A DNA stretch of 64,000 bases from Antilocapra americana (GCA_007570785.1 ML664157.1:8229154-8293153); one strand, 5' to 3'. Positions 1 to 11,260 are shown, numbered from the stretch's first letter. Notes: generated by a model not told the origin, from the sequence alone. Translations and numbers: made by a program.

Positions 1-151
1 TTATTTGGTACATGTACATATCCAAATTTATGTCAGTATGAATTAATGTGGGTTCAGTATTTTTTTATTGCAATATGATGTTGAGATAATTGAATGTTCT
101 CTGCAAAAGTAAGGTTGATCATTTTTTGCTATCATGTTTAAAAAACCAAGT

Positions 152-363
152 ACATGCTTCTTGGCTTAGTCACTCAGTCATGTCCAATTCTTTGTGACCC
201 CATGAACTGTAGCCCACCAGGCTCCTCTGTCCATGGAATTCTCCAGGCAAGAATGCTGGAGTGGGAAGCCATTCCCTTCTCTAGGGGTCTTCTCGACCCA
301 GGGAATTCTTCACCATCTGAATTCTTCACGGATTCTTCACCATCTAAGCCACCAGGGAAGCCT
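152..363 (-). mobile_element. Bov-tA SINE
   Basis: Read on the minus strand, this begins with the tRNA-like head (GCTTCCCTGGTGGC type, at the right edge) and continues into the BovB-derived body, with the conserved CTCCAGTATTCTTGCCTGG-like and CATGGGGTC-like blocks in diverged form. The tail end lies at the left. The head carries a local tandem duplication around 306-348 (two TCTTCACCATCT units), absent from the family consensus I recall. The 94-aa plus-strand frame across it is spurious. Confidence 0.9.
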
Positions 364-942
364 AAATATATGTTGAATATCAATAAGTTAAAAGAATGGG
401 GCTTTTTTCAAATAACTTGGTCAGTTTTCTATCTCTAAGATACTTTGGTAGATCTTGTTTAGAATCTTCATAAAGCTGGAGCAAATCTTGTTCAGAGCAG
501 TCTGTGCCAGAGGAGATGGTCCTAGCTGACCAGAATTGGTAGGATATTTTTTTTTGAGGAAGCCCCAGATGTTGATGGAGTGTTGAATTGCATGTAGGGG
601 AAGAGAGGAAGGAAAAACAGTGAAGAAACCCTGAACATATTAGACCAAAGATCATGGTGAAACCATAAACTGAAAATGATTCTCTTGGTGAAACAAAATC
701 AGTACAAGTGGTTCATGATTAAAGCTTTGAAGGCTTAAGGGCAGGCTTTTAAGGGAGTGAGTTTACTTGGTGAGCCTGCCAACTTAAAGGAACCAAAGTC
801 AGAGAGACCAACCTATCATTTCCTGCCAGATTCACTTGCTCTATACCCTTCCAGAAACTAGCAAAATTTATCTTTGGCATTTATATTTAAACTAGGGCAT
901 CTTGAATTTTCCCATAGTATCAAACTAGTTTCCTTTCTTCTT
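364..942. other. No recognisable feature
   Basis: AT-rich unique sequence. The minus-strand frame at 380-655 shows no domain. A T-rich run at about 930-960 belongs to the 3' end of the following L1. Confidence 0.6.
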
Positions 943-2121
943 CTTTTTTTTTAAAATTTTCTTTACTTTATTGTGTTGGTGTTGCCATACATTGACATGA
1001 ATCCGCCATGGATATACATATGCTCCCCCTCCAGAACCCTCCTCCCTCCTCCCTCCCAATTCCCTCTCCCTGGGTCATCCCGGTGCACCAGCCCCGAGCA
1101 TCAATCCTGGGCTGGCAATTGATTTCACATATGATAATTAACATGTTTCAATGCCATTCTCCCATATCATCCCACCCTTGCCCTCTTCCACAGAGTCCAC
1201 GAGACTGTTCTATACATCTGCGTTCCTTTTGCTTTCTCGCATGCAGGGTTCTCGTTACCATCTTTCTAAATTCCATATATATGCGTTAGTATACTGTATT
1301 GTTGTTTTTCCTTTCTGGCTTACTTCACTCTGAATAATAGGCTCCAGTTCCGTCCACCTGAGTAGAACTGAATCAAATGATTTTTTTTTAATGGCTGAGT
1401 AATATTCCATTGTGTATATGTACCACAGCTTTCCTATCCATTCGTCAGTTGATGGGCATCTAGGTTGCTTCCACATCCTGGCTATTGTAAACAATGCGGC
1501 GATGAACATTGGGGTACACGTGTCTCTTTCAATTCTGGTTTCCTCGGTGTGTATGCCCAGCAGTGGGATTGCTGGGTCATATGGCAGATCTATTTGCAGT
1601 ATTTTAAGGAATCTCCACACGTTCTCCATAGTGGCTGTACTAGTTTGCATTCCCACCAACAGTGTAGGAGAGTTCCCTTTTCTCCACATCCTCTCCAGCA
1701 TTTATTGCTTGTAGACTTTTGGATGGCAGCCATTCTGACTGGTGTAAAGTGGTACCTCATTGTGGTTTTGATTTGCATTTCTCTGATAATGAGTGATGTT
1801 GAGCATCTTTTCATGTGTTTGTTAGCCATTTTTATGTCTTCTTTGGAGAAATGTCTGTTAAGTTCTTTGGGCCACTTTTTGATTGGGTCGTTTATTTTTC
1901 TCGAATGGAGCTGCAGGAGTTGCTTGTATATTTTTGAGATTAATTGTTTGTCCGTTGCTTCATTGGCTATTATTTTCTCCCATTCTGAAGGCTGTCTTTT
2001 CACCTTGCTTATAGTTTCCTTTGTTGTGCAGAAGCTTTTAATTTTAATTAGGTCCTATTTGTTTATTCGTGTTTTTATTTCCAATATTCTGGGAGGTGGG
2101 CCATAGAGGATCCTGCTTTGG
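943..2121 (-). mobile_element. 5'-truncated ruminant L1 (ORF2 C-terminus and 3' UTR)
   Basis: The left edge is the poly(A) tail seen as T-rich sequence. It is followed by the 3' UTR, whose C-rich tract at 1025-1075 is the complement of the GGGAGGGAGGAGGG block typical of ruminant L1. Inward lies the ORF2 C-terminus on the minus strand (frames 1255-1701 and 1590-2003). These encode the Cys/His-rich segment containing [19 protein letters not shown] and the terminal MEYYSAIKK region. The two frames overlap, so at least one frameshift breaks ORF2. Only about 1.2 kb of roughly 6 kb remains, with no endonuclease or reverse transcriptase, so it is dead. It is near-identical in content to the copies at 40766 and 61727. 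Confidence 0.93.
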
Positions 2122-3265
2122 TTGGCATCTCAAGCTTTTAAGGTTATGTTGGCCCTGGTCTTTCATCCACAGACTCAGGGAAATTGCTGCTTTTTCATCC
2201 TTAACTACTCAGTTCAATACAATAAGGATTCCAGAAACACTAGCCAAGCCCTTCATGTAAGTATGCAGTTTGTGGAACTATGGTAATTTATTGTCCCTAA
2301 AGACTTTGTTTTGTTATTATTTATCCATTAATACAAAATTACTTACAAAATAAAGTGATTTATTATCAGACCCAACAAGAAATCAGAGTTAGTTCCAGTT
2401 AGTGGTTCCAGGATTGTTTTAGGGCTGGTGCCATTCTCAGAGACATGGTTCATCTTCCCTTATTTTATCAAATTTGTCTCCTGTGCTGACAAGTGTCTCT
2501 GTTAGTTTCAAACTCCATATCCTGACATCACAGCATATAAAAACCAGAAAAGACCACCCCATCCTCACATGGAATGTCCCAGAATCCCCACAAAAAATCA
2601 TCTCTCAAATCAGTCTCATGGACCAGGATGGAATGAAGTTATCTTTTCTAAACCAACCATGGAAAGGATAATAGAACTGTTCCTATTGACTTAGAATAAT
2701 CAAGATTTAATCTCTAAGGCTTACTCAAGCCTTAAGTGACTCATGAGGCTACTAGAAATACAAAGTCAGGATTTTGATGGCAAGGAATAATTGAAGAGGA
2801 AACGGTGCTTCAAGGGGCAGCCAGCGGGGTCAGGGACATATTCCCTCTGTTTGGAATCTCTATCTCTCTGGACTTCCTGTAGAAGTCTCACTCTTAAGGT
2901 GTCTCCTTTGGGCAGCTCCCCTCAACATGCAAAGTTAGCGGCTCTCCTGTGTGCTCACACAGCATCTCATACATACCCATCTCCCTGTAGAACTTAACAC
3001 ACAGGATCATGTTGATCCAAACATCTGTTGTCTTCATTAGACCTTGAGTAGCTTGTAATTCTATTCTGTAAGCCAGCATCTATCAGTAGTATAGACATTG
3101 TATGTTCTTTGTGAATATTTACAGAAGAGCAGGAAAAAAACAGAGAGCAAGAAGAAATGAAAGATAAGAAGGGAAACATTGAAGATTAAAATGATAATCT
3201 TTACTGTTGATTTACTGATTATTGCATAGATAGGAGTATCAATATTTAGCATGAGCGTTGAAGAT
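2122..3265. other. No recognisable feature
   Basis: Unique-looking sequence. Short frames at 2474-2671 and 2791-2997 have no family features. It may hold old, unrecognisable repeat, but I cannot support a name. Confidence 0.5.
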
Positions 3266-3267
3266 TA

Positions 3268-3492
3268 AATGGCTTCCCAGGTGGCACAGTGATAAAGAAT
3301 CTGCCTGCCAATGCAGGAGACACAGGAGCTTGGGTTGAATCCCTGAGTTGGGAAGATCCCCTGGAGAAGGAAATGGCAACCCACTTCAGTATTCTTGCCT
3401 GGAAAATTCCATGGACAGAGGAACCTGGTGGGCTACAGTCCATGGGGTCACAAAGAGTCAGACATGACTGAGTAATTGAGCACCACCACATT
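3268..3492 (+). mobile_element. Bov-tA SINE
   Basis: Near full length in plus orientation. The tRNA-like head starts at GGCTTCCCAGGTGGC (about 3270), the body contains GATCCCCTGGAGAAGGAAA, and the 3' part ends in the GACTGAGTAATTGAGCACC-type tail. The 60-aa plus frame and the 81-aa minus frame across it are SINE read-through. Confidence 0.93.
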
Positions 3493-4408
3493 AAAGATTG
3501 TTAGGCAGACAATTTTATAAATATGTTCAACAATTTACAAATACAAATGTTTGATGCTGTTTTTCTGTACTCTGTTTCAACCATCCCTTTAATGATGTTC
3601 CCTTTAGCAAAGTCACAGTGGTAGTCTCCTCCCTGAAATAGTTCCACACAGAATTGTGGCTCAGGTGAGTGTAGGTAACAGGGAGAGTGGTCTCCTCAGC
3701 CAAATATATTTTTAAAAGTGATACTTATGATAAAATGTTTAAAACACTAAGTTAATACAATAGTTGCTAGCATTCTATGATAAAAAGATCTTAGGGGATA
3801 AAAACAGCATGAAAGCAAGACCATGAGATACCTGGAAAGGGCAACCAAAGCACAAAACCGTTTTTATGTTTGCTCTCTCAGGAACCAATAGTGCAGACTT
3901 CCGACCCACCTTACTCCCCTCTCCCTTCCCCCCACACAGGGTTAACCCTTGCTAGGCTTCCTGTTCCCCAAGAGCAACTTGGCACTAAATATCCACATGC
4001 CTCCCATGTGCCCATACTATCCTAGACAGATAAGATGTATCCATTAGTGAAACAGAAATCCCTCTAGAGGGATTTTAGTAAGGAGCATCTGAGTTGGGGA
4101 GGTAGAAAGAGCTGCAGCACACTCACACTTGTATCTTTGGAGATAGATGACAAAAACAGCATTAATTTCCAAGAAGAGATACAGCTATTCTCATTACCTG
4201 GGCTCAGGTAAAAGACATTCAGAGGACACATCAGCACTCAACCAGTGAAGTCCACTGGCTAAGAATGTAGGGAACACAGATGTTATAAGTGAATTCCCTA
4301 AATTCCTATTAGGCTTCCCCGGACATGTAAAACAGATGAGGTCATGAGCACTAGCATATTTCCCAGTATACATCTGGGAAAGAAAAGGACAAAGGAAGAA
4401 ATAATGTA
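3493..4408. other. No recognisable feature
   Basis: Unique sequence without a significant open frame. A C-rich stretch near 3905-3940 is local only. Confidence 0.55.
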
Positions 4409-4409
4409 G

Positions 4410-4456
4410 TAAAAAAAAAAAAAAAGAAAGAAAGAAAGAAAGAAAAGAGAAAAGAA
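4410..4456 (+). repeat. A-rich / (GAAA)n simple repeat
   Basis: A run of about 15 A is followed by five or six GAAA units decaying into GAGAAAAGAAAG. No adjoining SINE or LINE is recognised that would make it a tail. Confidence 0.9.
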
Positions 4457-4559
4457 AGCATATAGAACAAGTCTGCTAGGTACTGTGGAAGATAGTATTT
4501 GGATAAACTTAGTGTGAGATTTAAACTATTATGTGTAGCTACCTGGAGGAATGCCTAAA

Positions 4560-4690
4560 AAGAGCCTCTTTATTTTATTTTTGGCTGTACTACATGGTTT
4601 GTAGGATCTTAGTTCCCATCCAAGGATCAAATCATATCCCCTGCAGTGGAAGGACAGATTCCTATCCACTGGACCGCCAGACAACTAATG
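4560..4690 (-). mobile_element. CHR-type tRNA-derived SINE (cetartiodactyl)
   Basis: The segment contains TTTTGGCTGTACTACATGG, GGATCTTAGTTCCC and CAGTGGAAGGACAG, and ends CACTGGACCGCCAG, in the order seen in the reverse complement of CHR-family SINEs shared by ruminants, hippos and whales. It is well diverged, consistent with age greater than the BovB-driven SINEs. The subfamily is not resolved. Confidence 0.75.
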
Positions 4691-4699
4691 GCTTCATGA

Positions 4700-5374
4700 A
4701 GATCATAAAAGGAATCCATTGAAATGGATAACAGCTGCTAGTTCTTTACATGGTGACTGCACATTGAAAGCCATATACTTGATATTTGCACATAACTTCA
4801 GCATGGTTACATATAAAGACATTAGAAATACTGTAAGCTTCACTTTGGACAGTGAATTTCTTCTAAATCCTCCTCACTACCTCATTAGCTAAGTGACTTG
4901 GTCTGCTCTGGCCAGAACATATTTTTCTTCTTGCTGTGTTCAGGTTCTGCTTCTTGGCTTCCCATTGACTCATACTTCTAAGCAACCTGGGGCTATTACA
5001 TTCACTCCTTGATTCACCCCCTTGTAGATAGTGATATCTACAGTTGCACTTGCTTCCAGATTACTTTACAGATGGTATTTCTCAACTCTGTTGCTAGGAA
5101 AGCTCTGCCAAGTGCCCCTATGCTGGTTGCTTACTGCTAGGGACCAACTTTTCTTTTGATTTCTATTTCCTTTGAAGCTCTCTCTGTCTATATCGTGCTC
5201 ATGACCAGATGCATTTCATCTGGCTTATACTCAGCTAGTCTTTTTAACTAGAAGGGTGATTGAGACCAAGCCCAGCCTGAAATCTATCTCTTCCTTAAAA
5301 ATAGGTTCCATCACACTCCATGTGTTCCTCTATCAGATATCTCTTCTTGCTGCCTCTTGCTTGTTTAGCATGTG
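4700..5374. other. No recognisable feature
   Basis: Unique sequence with moderate pyrimidine bias. No domain-bearing frame or repeat is recognised. Confidence 0.5.
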
Positions 5375-5603
5375 TAGTGTGCTATGCTTAGTCGCTCAGT
5401 CCCGTCTGACTGTTTGAGACCCCATGGACTGTATCCCATCAGGCTCCTCTGTCCATGAGAGAGGAGCAGTATTCTCCAGGCAAGAATACTGGAGTGGGTT
5501 GCCATGCCCTTCTCTAGGGTATCTTCCCAACCCAGGGATTGAACCCAGGTCTCCCTCATTGCAAATGGATTCTTTACCATCCAAGCCACCAGGGAAGCCT
5601 GGT
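5375..5603 (-). mobile_element. Bov-tA SINE
   Basis: Minus-strand element: the tail lies at 5375 (GCTTAGTCGCTCAGTC) and the tRNA-like head ends near 5603 (CCACCAGGGAAGCC). An insertion near 5455-5470 (AGAGAGGAGCAG) interrupts the body. Confidence 0.92.
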
Positions 5604-5708
5604 TTAGCATGACCATTATCATATAAAGAACAGGATAATCCTGAACTAGGTAGATTCTGAGTATAGTGATAAACAGGTACAAAAATGAAGCCATTATTAG
5701 AAACACCT

Positions 5709-5935
5709 GCATGTGTGCCTGCTCAGTTGCTTCAGTCCTGTCCAATTCTTTGTGACCCACTCTATGGACTGTAGCCCACCAAGTTCTCCATGGGATTCTC
5801 CTGGCAAGAATACTGGAGTGGGCTGCCATGCCCTCCTCCAGGGGACCTTTCTGACCCAGGGATAGAACCTGTGTCTCTTTGGTCTACTGCATTGGCAGGT
5901 GGACTCTTTACCACTGGCGCCTCCTGGGAAGCCCC
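5709..5935 (-). mobile_element. Bov-tA SINE
   Basis: Near full length in minus orientation; the head is at the right (CTCCTGGGAAGCCCC). It abuts the 3' end of a BovB copy in the same orientation with no spacer. Confidence 0.92.
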
Positions 5936-6519
5936 ATTCAGTTCAGTTCAGTGGCTCAGTCATGTCCAACTCTTTGCGACCCCATGAACCGCGGCACACC
6001 AGGCCTCCCTGTCCATCACAAACTCCTGGAGTCTACCCAAACCCATGCTCATCGAGTCAGTGATGCCATCCAGCCATCTCATCCTCTGTCATTCATTTCT
6101 CCCCCTGCCCCCAATCCTTCCCAGCATTAGGGTCTTTTCCAATGAGTCAACTCTTCTCATGAGGTGGCCAAAGTATTGGAGTTCCAGCTTCAACATCAGT
6201 CCTTCCAATGAATATCCAGGACTGATCCCCTTTAGGATGGACTGGTGGGATCTCCTTGCAGTCCAGCAGACTCTCAAGAGTCTTCTCCAACACCACAGTT
6301 CAAAAGCATCAATTCTTCAGCACTCAGCTTTCTTCACCATCCAACTTTCACATCCATACCTGACTACTGGAAAACACCATAGCCTTGACTAGACAGAACT
6401 TTGTTGGCAAAGTAATGTCTCTGCTTTTCAATATGCTATCTAGATTGGTCATAACTTTTCATCCAAGGAGTAAGCATCTTTTAATTTCATGGCTGCAGTC
6501 ACCATCTGCAGTGAAAGTC
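5936..6519 (-). mobile_element. BovB LINE, 5'-truncated 3' end
   Basis: It starts with the complement of the ACTGAACTGAA terminal repeat of BovB. It then runs through the 3' UTR and the C-terminal part of the single RTE-type ORF on the minus strand, where the frame at 6089-6277 reads LQYFGHLMRRVDSLEKTLM. It covers about 0.58 kb of roughly 3.2 kb and contains no reverse-transcriptase core. Confidence 0.93.
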
Positions 6520-6867
6520 CCGTTAGAAACACAGTAACAGGGAATTTAAATATGAGAGACTCAAAAGCAAAGAGGCAAGGAAACAAGGCAGAAATAAATC
6601 TATATTTGCAAATAATAGAATTTGCAAAATAATAAGAAATTTCATCTCATGTTGCTGGAAAGTCATTTAAACTAAAATTTTCATTTTCACTTAATTGATT
6701 TAATATTTTGTTCAGTTACAGAATGAACTATTTTAACAAATAGTGTATCAATGTAATAAAAATTCAGTAGCTTGTTAATATGGGTAAAAGATACACTTTT
6801 ATATTCTTCCTAATATTTTAGCTGGAATTTAAAGCAGCGAAGTCTAACAGATTAAAAAGAGAAAAGA
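6520..6867. other. AT-rich sequence, nothing recognised
   Basis: Low-complexity AT-rich stretch without repeat family features. Confidence 0.5.
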
Positions 6868-7085
6868 AGTGCCGTCCATCGAGGGCTTACAGTGTGCCAA
6901 GCACTGTGCTAAAATTAATATATTGCCTCACTTTTCCTCATAATCATCCAATATGGTAACAATCATTAATTTTACAGATGTGAAAACTAAGGCCTAGAAA
7001 GTAAAATGCCCAGGCTGATGAATCTCTTAAGGCAAAGAGCTGGGTTTTGCACCTGGCTGTCTTCTTTCAAGGCCATGTTCCTAAG
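6868..7085 (-). mobile_element. MIR SINE
   Basis: CAGTGTGCCAAGCACTGTGC followed by a TTTTACAGATGTGAAAACTAAGG-like block (diverged) and a GAGCTGGGTTTTGCACC-like block is the complement of the MIR consensus. About 215 bp remains of about 260. Confidence 0.85.
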
Positions 7086-7615
7086 AACCAGCTATCCCAG
7101 ACAAGTCTAAAAACCCAGCTTCCACATGAAGCAAATCTCCTCACTGAGACTGTAGCTCATTTGTGACACTAGCCCTCTGACACCTGTAGCTGAACTTGAG
7201 GTACTCTCTGTTTGTCATAAATTTCCCTCTGCAGTCAACTTGCCAATCAGTGGAAACCATCCAACGTGAATGATGTCTTTCCATTGAGTCCAGCATGTTG
7301 CCGCGCACACAATGGGAAGCCGACTTAGCTGGAGGAGGCTGAACTATGTATCAAAATCCTGTCTGTGGACTTTTAGATAAAGTGTATCTGCCAGGAGGGC
7401 TTTGTGTTGTGTCACTTATTTGTCCGTGCTGGAATCCAGGTGGGTGCCCTACATGACAGACTGCAAAACAACAGATGATGCTGTATTGGTCTCTGTGGAA
7501 GCCAGAATTCTGAGATGAAAGAAGCTCTTGGCGTTACTGTGTGAGCGTGTTTCCAAAAATGGACTATCTCTTCCTTCTGGAAGGCTAATTCTCCCAAGTG
7601 ACTTAAAGAACTCCA
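7086..7615. other. No recognisable feature
   Basis: Unique sequence, less AT-rich than its neighbours. The short minus frame at 7412-7597 has no recognisable family. Confidence 0.5.
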
Positions 7616-7808
7616 ATTTTATTTTATTTTCTAATTAATTTTTATTGGATATAGTTGCTTTACAATGTTGTATTGGTTTCTACTGTAAAACGAAGTCAGC
7701 TATATGTATACATGTATCCCCTCATTTTTGGATTTCCTTCCTGTTTAGGTCCACACAGAGCACTGAGTAGGGCTCCCTGAGCTGTGCAGTAGGTTCTCAT
7801 TAGTTATC
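7616..7808 (-). mobile_element. Older L1, 3' UTR fragment
   Basis: After a T-rich edge come blocks matching the complement of the older artiodactyl L1 3' end: GTTGCTTTACAATGTTG, GTCAGCTATATGTATACATG and GTGCAGTAGGTTCTCATTAG. It is extremely 5'-truncated (about 190 bp). Confidence 0.8.
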
Positions 7809-7905
7809 AAAGAACTCCAGGTTTAAAAGGTCCATTTTCCAATGTGCTAACCTGGATACATTTAAAGGATGTTAAACATATTTCTGAACAACTCATGGTA
7901 GGCAG

Positions 7906-7958
7906 CCGTCTTCAGGGTCGCACAGTCAGACACAACTAAAGCGACTTAGCAGCAGCGG
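7906..7958 (+). mobile_element. BOV-A2 SINE 3' fragment, about 53 bp, with TSD
   Basis: It contains only the last part of BOV-A2 (GGGTCGCACAGTCAGACAC, then CTTAGCAGCAGC). It is flanked by CATGGTAGGCAG (7894-7905) and CATGGTAGACAG (7959-7970), 11 of 12 identical. This is consistent with a very short independent insertion rather than a deletion remnant. Confidence 0.82.
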
Positions 7959-7974
7959 CATGGTAGACAGAACA

Positions 7975-8385
7975 ATGAACTCTTAAAGATGGCTGTGTCC
8001 TGTGTCCTGGGAGTCTATGTCACCTCACGTGGCAAAGGAGTATTAAGCTCAAAGATGGAAGTAAGATTGCTAATTAGCTGACCTCAAAATAATCCAGGGA
8101 TATTATTCTGGATTATCTGGGTGGGCCCAATGTCATCACAAAGGTCCTTAAATGTGGGAGGAGGAGGAGGCAGAAGAAAAATTGGGGTAATGTGATAGGA
8201 GAGGAACTCAACTCGTCTCCCCTCAAGCCTCCAGAAGAAATTCAGCCCTGCCAATACCTTGTTTGAGCCCAGGGAGACCTCTGTCACACTTTTTACCTGT
8301 AGAACTAGAAGAGAAGAAATCTGTGCTGTTACCAGTCACTGAGTTTGTGGTCCTGCAGCAACAGTAGGAAACTAATATGCTGCTA
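7975..8385 (+). mobile_element. MLT1-like (ERVL-MaLR) LTR
   Basis: Diagnostic blocks in order: TCTGGATTATCTGGGTGGGC, then AGGTCCTTAAATGTGGGAGG, then CCTCCAGAAG, then ACCTTGTTTGAG, then GAGTTTGTGGTC, ending in GGAAACTAATATG. This is the usual 3' half of MLT1-type LTRs. The 5' part is decayed. No internal retroviral region is seen, so it is a solo LTR. The minus frame at 8084-8287 is not coding. Confidence 0.78.
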
Positions 8386-8940
8386 AAAGATTATATTAGT
8401 GAATACTTGAGGACCTGTGATTTTGTGAATTTTAGAAGTTGTGTCTGGGCCAAGACAGCACAATGGATAGAAACAGACGTAGGGGTACTAAGGTGAGGTG
8501 CACACAGGTGTACCAAGGTGAGGCCAGAACACAGCACAGCCATGGGAACACAGCACAGTCGGCGCTTGGAACGCTGATTGAAGGTTTACGTGCTCTTACG
8601 CTAACACCTTACTGATTCATGTTATCAGTTTTAGTTACCTGGGGAAATTTCTATAATTCATATGGACTAGTTACATTTGAAGTGTGGAAATAATGGATCT
8701 GGGTCCTAGTGGGTTGTGAGCTTACAAGAGGAAAAAAAAAATTAATGGCAAATCATCAAAATGTAAGTTTTCAGTATTTTTGCAAATTTTTATTCTACTT
8801 CTGCTATGTATATGGTATAGAAAGTATTACTGTATTAATTTCCCAGGTTCCTAGCGAGTTTTTTCATAATGTAAAGCCAAGGAGACTCACAGAATTTAGT
8901 GTATGCTAAAATACTTAAATTAAACTAATATTAGTTTTTC
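8386..8940. other. No recognisable feature
   Basis: Unique AT-rich sequence. A small local repeat of AGGTGAGG/CACAGC motifs occurs at 8488-8560. Confidence 0.5.
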
Positions 8941-8944
8941 TCAG

Positions 8945-9000
8945 TTGATAATTTTTGAGTGTCCACTATATTTAAGATACTGAGCTATGTGCTATGGAAT
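8945..9000 (-). mobile_element. Possible MIR fragment
   Basis: GAGTGTCCACTATATTTAAG followed by GATACTGAGCTATGTGC loosely matches the MIR complement. It is too short and diverged to be firm. Confidence 0.4.
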
Positions 9001-9045
9001 ATAAATATATATTGCTTCCATTTCTCAGGGAATTAATAATGTAAA

Positions 9046-9097
9046 ATATATGTGTGTGTATATTATATATATATATAGAGAGAGAGAGACAGAGGAA
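9046..9097 (+). repeat. Compound (TG)n(TA)n(GA)n microsatellite
   Basis: A short TGTGTGTG run, then about nine TA units, then GAGAGAGAGAGA. It is a compound dinucleotide tract, likely length-polymorphic. Confidence 0.9.
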
Positions 9098-9284
9098 TAA
9101 AAAGGCACACAAGCAGTTATAAAGTAGAAGATGGGAAAAGAGATATAAAAGATATAGATTAAAAACCCATGAGAGGTTACAACACAGTGAGCAACTATAT
9201 TTGCTGCGTGTGGGCTGCACTGTGCCTAGTTGTGTCCAACTGTTTGCAGCATGCAGCCATGTTTTCAAAGGCAATCTTTAGCCC

Positions 9285-9395
9285 TCACTCAGCAGCTAGG
9301 TATTACCATATATAGTCCCTATTTTAAGATTAAGAAAATCAGAATCAGAAAAATGACTTACTCAAGGCCAAGAGGCTAGTTGGTAACTCTGACAA
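9285..9395 (-). mobile_element. MIR fragment
   Basis: GGTATTACCATATATAGTCC, then a degraded ACAGATGAGGAAACTGAG-type block, then ACTTACTCAAGGCCAAGAGG: the MIR core in complement. Confidence 0.6.
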
Positions 9396-9449
9396 ATTGC
9401 TTTTTCTAAAATGTTGGTTTTAATAGTGCCAGTTACGAACCTGGTGTTT

Positions 9450-9660
9450 TTGTGTGTACCTGAAAGTGTTCTCAAAGGTTTACCTCCTTACCGCAACCTA
9501 TGAAATAGGTCCTTCTTATTACTCCTATTTTACAGGTGACAAAGCAGATGCACAAAGAGATTGTCTCTTCCCAAAGTCACAGTTAGTAAGTGGCAGGGTT
9601 TATGACGGAAGCCCAGGCATCCTGGCTCTCCGGTCCTGTGCTTCACTACTATCCACGCAA
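9450..9660 (-). mobile_element. MIR SINE
   Basis: CCTATGAAATAGGTCCTTCT, TATTTTACAGGTGACAAAGC, CCCAAAGTCACAGTTAGTAA, GTGGCAGGGTTTATGACG: the MIR complement in correct order. The 88-aa plus frame here is MIR-derived. Confidence 0.82.
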
Positions 9661-10619
9661 ACTCTTTGTAGTGATTCTTGCCTAATGAGTACTGATGGTT
9701 TCCCTATGAACCTGTTTTAAAGTGGAGCCTATGACACTACCCGATAGGGAACCAAAAAATTTATCATTTTTATGGGTGCGAATTAATATTATCATATTTT
9801 GTTTGAGGAGATTGTTCAAACAGAAAAGAATCTCTAGCAAAATCATAAAGAGTAATTGCTGTATCTGTGACAAAAGCCTGAGGCTCATTGTGACTCCTGC
9901 TGTGACTTCCATGGAAAGAAGCCAAGGCTCAAGTCATTAATTCTAAAATTCCTAAAGGTTACAGAACCCTCTCGTTAATTTTCTTGGTGTTGTATAAATA
10001 TTACATGAAACTATGGTTGCTTACTTTATTCATAACTTATCAAAACAAAGCACTTTTGCATGAGCTTCCTTCTCCTTTCATTTAGTTCTTAATATTCTCT
10101 TTGAATTGCCCTCCAGATACATCTGTAGATTCTGACGATTGGACAGTTGACTAAACAACAATATATGTGACAAAATATTTGAGTGAGAAATTCTCTATGT
10201 GTCTATTTCTTCACTTCAGACCACATTATTTTCATCTATTTGCATTCCCCAGCCTTGTGACAATGTCACAGTGTTTTGGCAAAGTGATAATAGGGTTTTT
10301 CTGGAAGAACTAGAGAGAAAGAACTCATCTGTCTTCATCTGGCAATCTGTGGTTTATTAGCTGTTTTTCAGTGAAGTATGGCAGTCAGGGAGCCCTGCAT
10401 TTTTTATAAGACTGGTTTTATATTGGAATTTTGGAGTGAGGTTATCTTATAATCATTTCTTTCCTCAGAATGGATAGAAATCCAAATCTTTATTCTCAAT
10501 TTAACCTAAACTTTTGGTCTACAAACTATGAGTTTCATTCTCAATTGCAATTTACTATGAAATAATATTATGTACATGGTAAGCACTACAGACCACCTGT
10601 TGGTTTGGTTCTTGACACT
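9661..10619. other. No recognisable feature
   Basis: AT-rich unique sequence. The antisense frames at 9682-9940 have no family features. Confidence 0.5.
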
Positions 10620-10630
10620 CATGTTCTCAT

Positions 10631-10851
10631 TTGTTGTTATTGTTGATGTTTAGTCACTAAGTTGTATCCAACTTTTCTGCAACCCCATGGACTGTAGCCC
10701 ACCAGGTGTCTCTGTCCATGGGATTCTCCAGGCAAGAATTCTGGAGTGGGTAGCCATTCCCTTCTCTAGGGGATCTTCCCAACCCAGGGAATGAACACAT
10801 GTCTCCTGTACTGGCAGGTGTATTCTTTACCACTGAGCCACCAAGGAAGCC
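10631..10851 (-). mobile_element. Bov-tA SINE with perfect TSD
   Basis: Full-length Bov-tA on the minus strand, tail (TTGTTGTTATTG) at the left. It is flanked by perfect 11-bp duplications CATGTTCTCAT at 10620-10630 and 10852-10862, so both ends and the insertion event are well defined. Confidence 0.95.
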
Positions 10852-11109
10852 CATGTTCTCATGTAAGCTTCAAACAGTCACATTTTGTAGGTGAAGAAAC
10901 TTAAACTCACAGAAATGGAAACATGTGCCTAAGTTCATCTTGGCAGTAATCAAAGTTTTATTCATCTGACTCTAGATAAATCTTTAAAGTTACTGTATAT
11001 ACTAGGTACTGTTTAGCAAAATGTTCAGTTAAAACAGAGCAAAAAGTAAAATTGGGGATTGTATTTTCAACTCTTGAGTTTACTTCTGAATTAAAATTTG
11101 GATTCTACT

Positions 11110-11260
11110 CACTACTCGTAAGATATTGGATTGAACAATCTCAGACTCAATTGTGCCTCACTTGTAAGGTGGGAACAATAATACCTACTTGGAGTTTCTG
11201 TGAGAGCGTTAAAGATAATATATTTGGAATGTCCAAACATAGTGCCTGATATACAAGAGC
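11110..11260 (+). mobile_element. MIR fragment
   Basis: TGTGCCTCACTTGTAAGGTG, GGAACAATAATACCTACTTG, a GTGAGAGCGTTAAAGATAAT-like block and CATAGTGCCTGATA follow the MIR 3' half in sense orientation. Confidence 0.75.

Noticed and set aside
943..2140. Possible long L1 target-site duplication (GGCATCTTGAATTTT near 895 versus GGCATCTCAAGCTTT near 2124)
   Set aside because: The left copy is separated from the poly(T) edge by about 40 bp, so it would need a 3' transduction; similarity is weak and could be chance.
2300..2790. Possible degraded MLT-type LTR
   Set aside because: Only loose word similarity; blocks are not in the family order, so no call is made.
5365..5829. 154-aa minus frame
   Set aside because: It is a translation across two Bov-tA SINEs and the sequence between them; repeated SINE peptides such as ILAWRI and QSMGSQ occur at many loci here.
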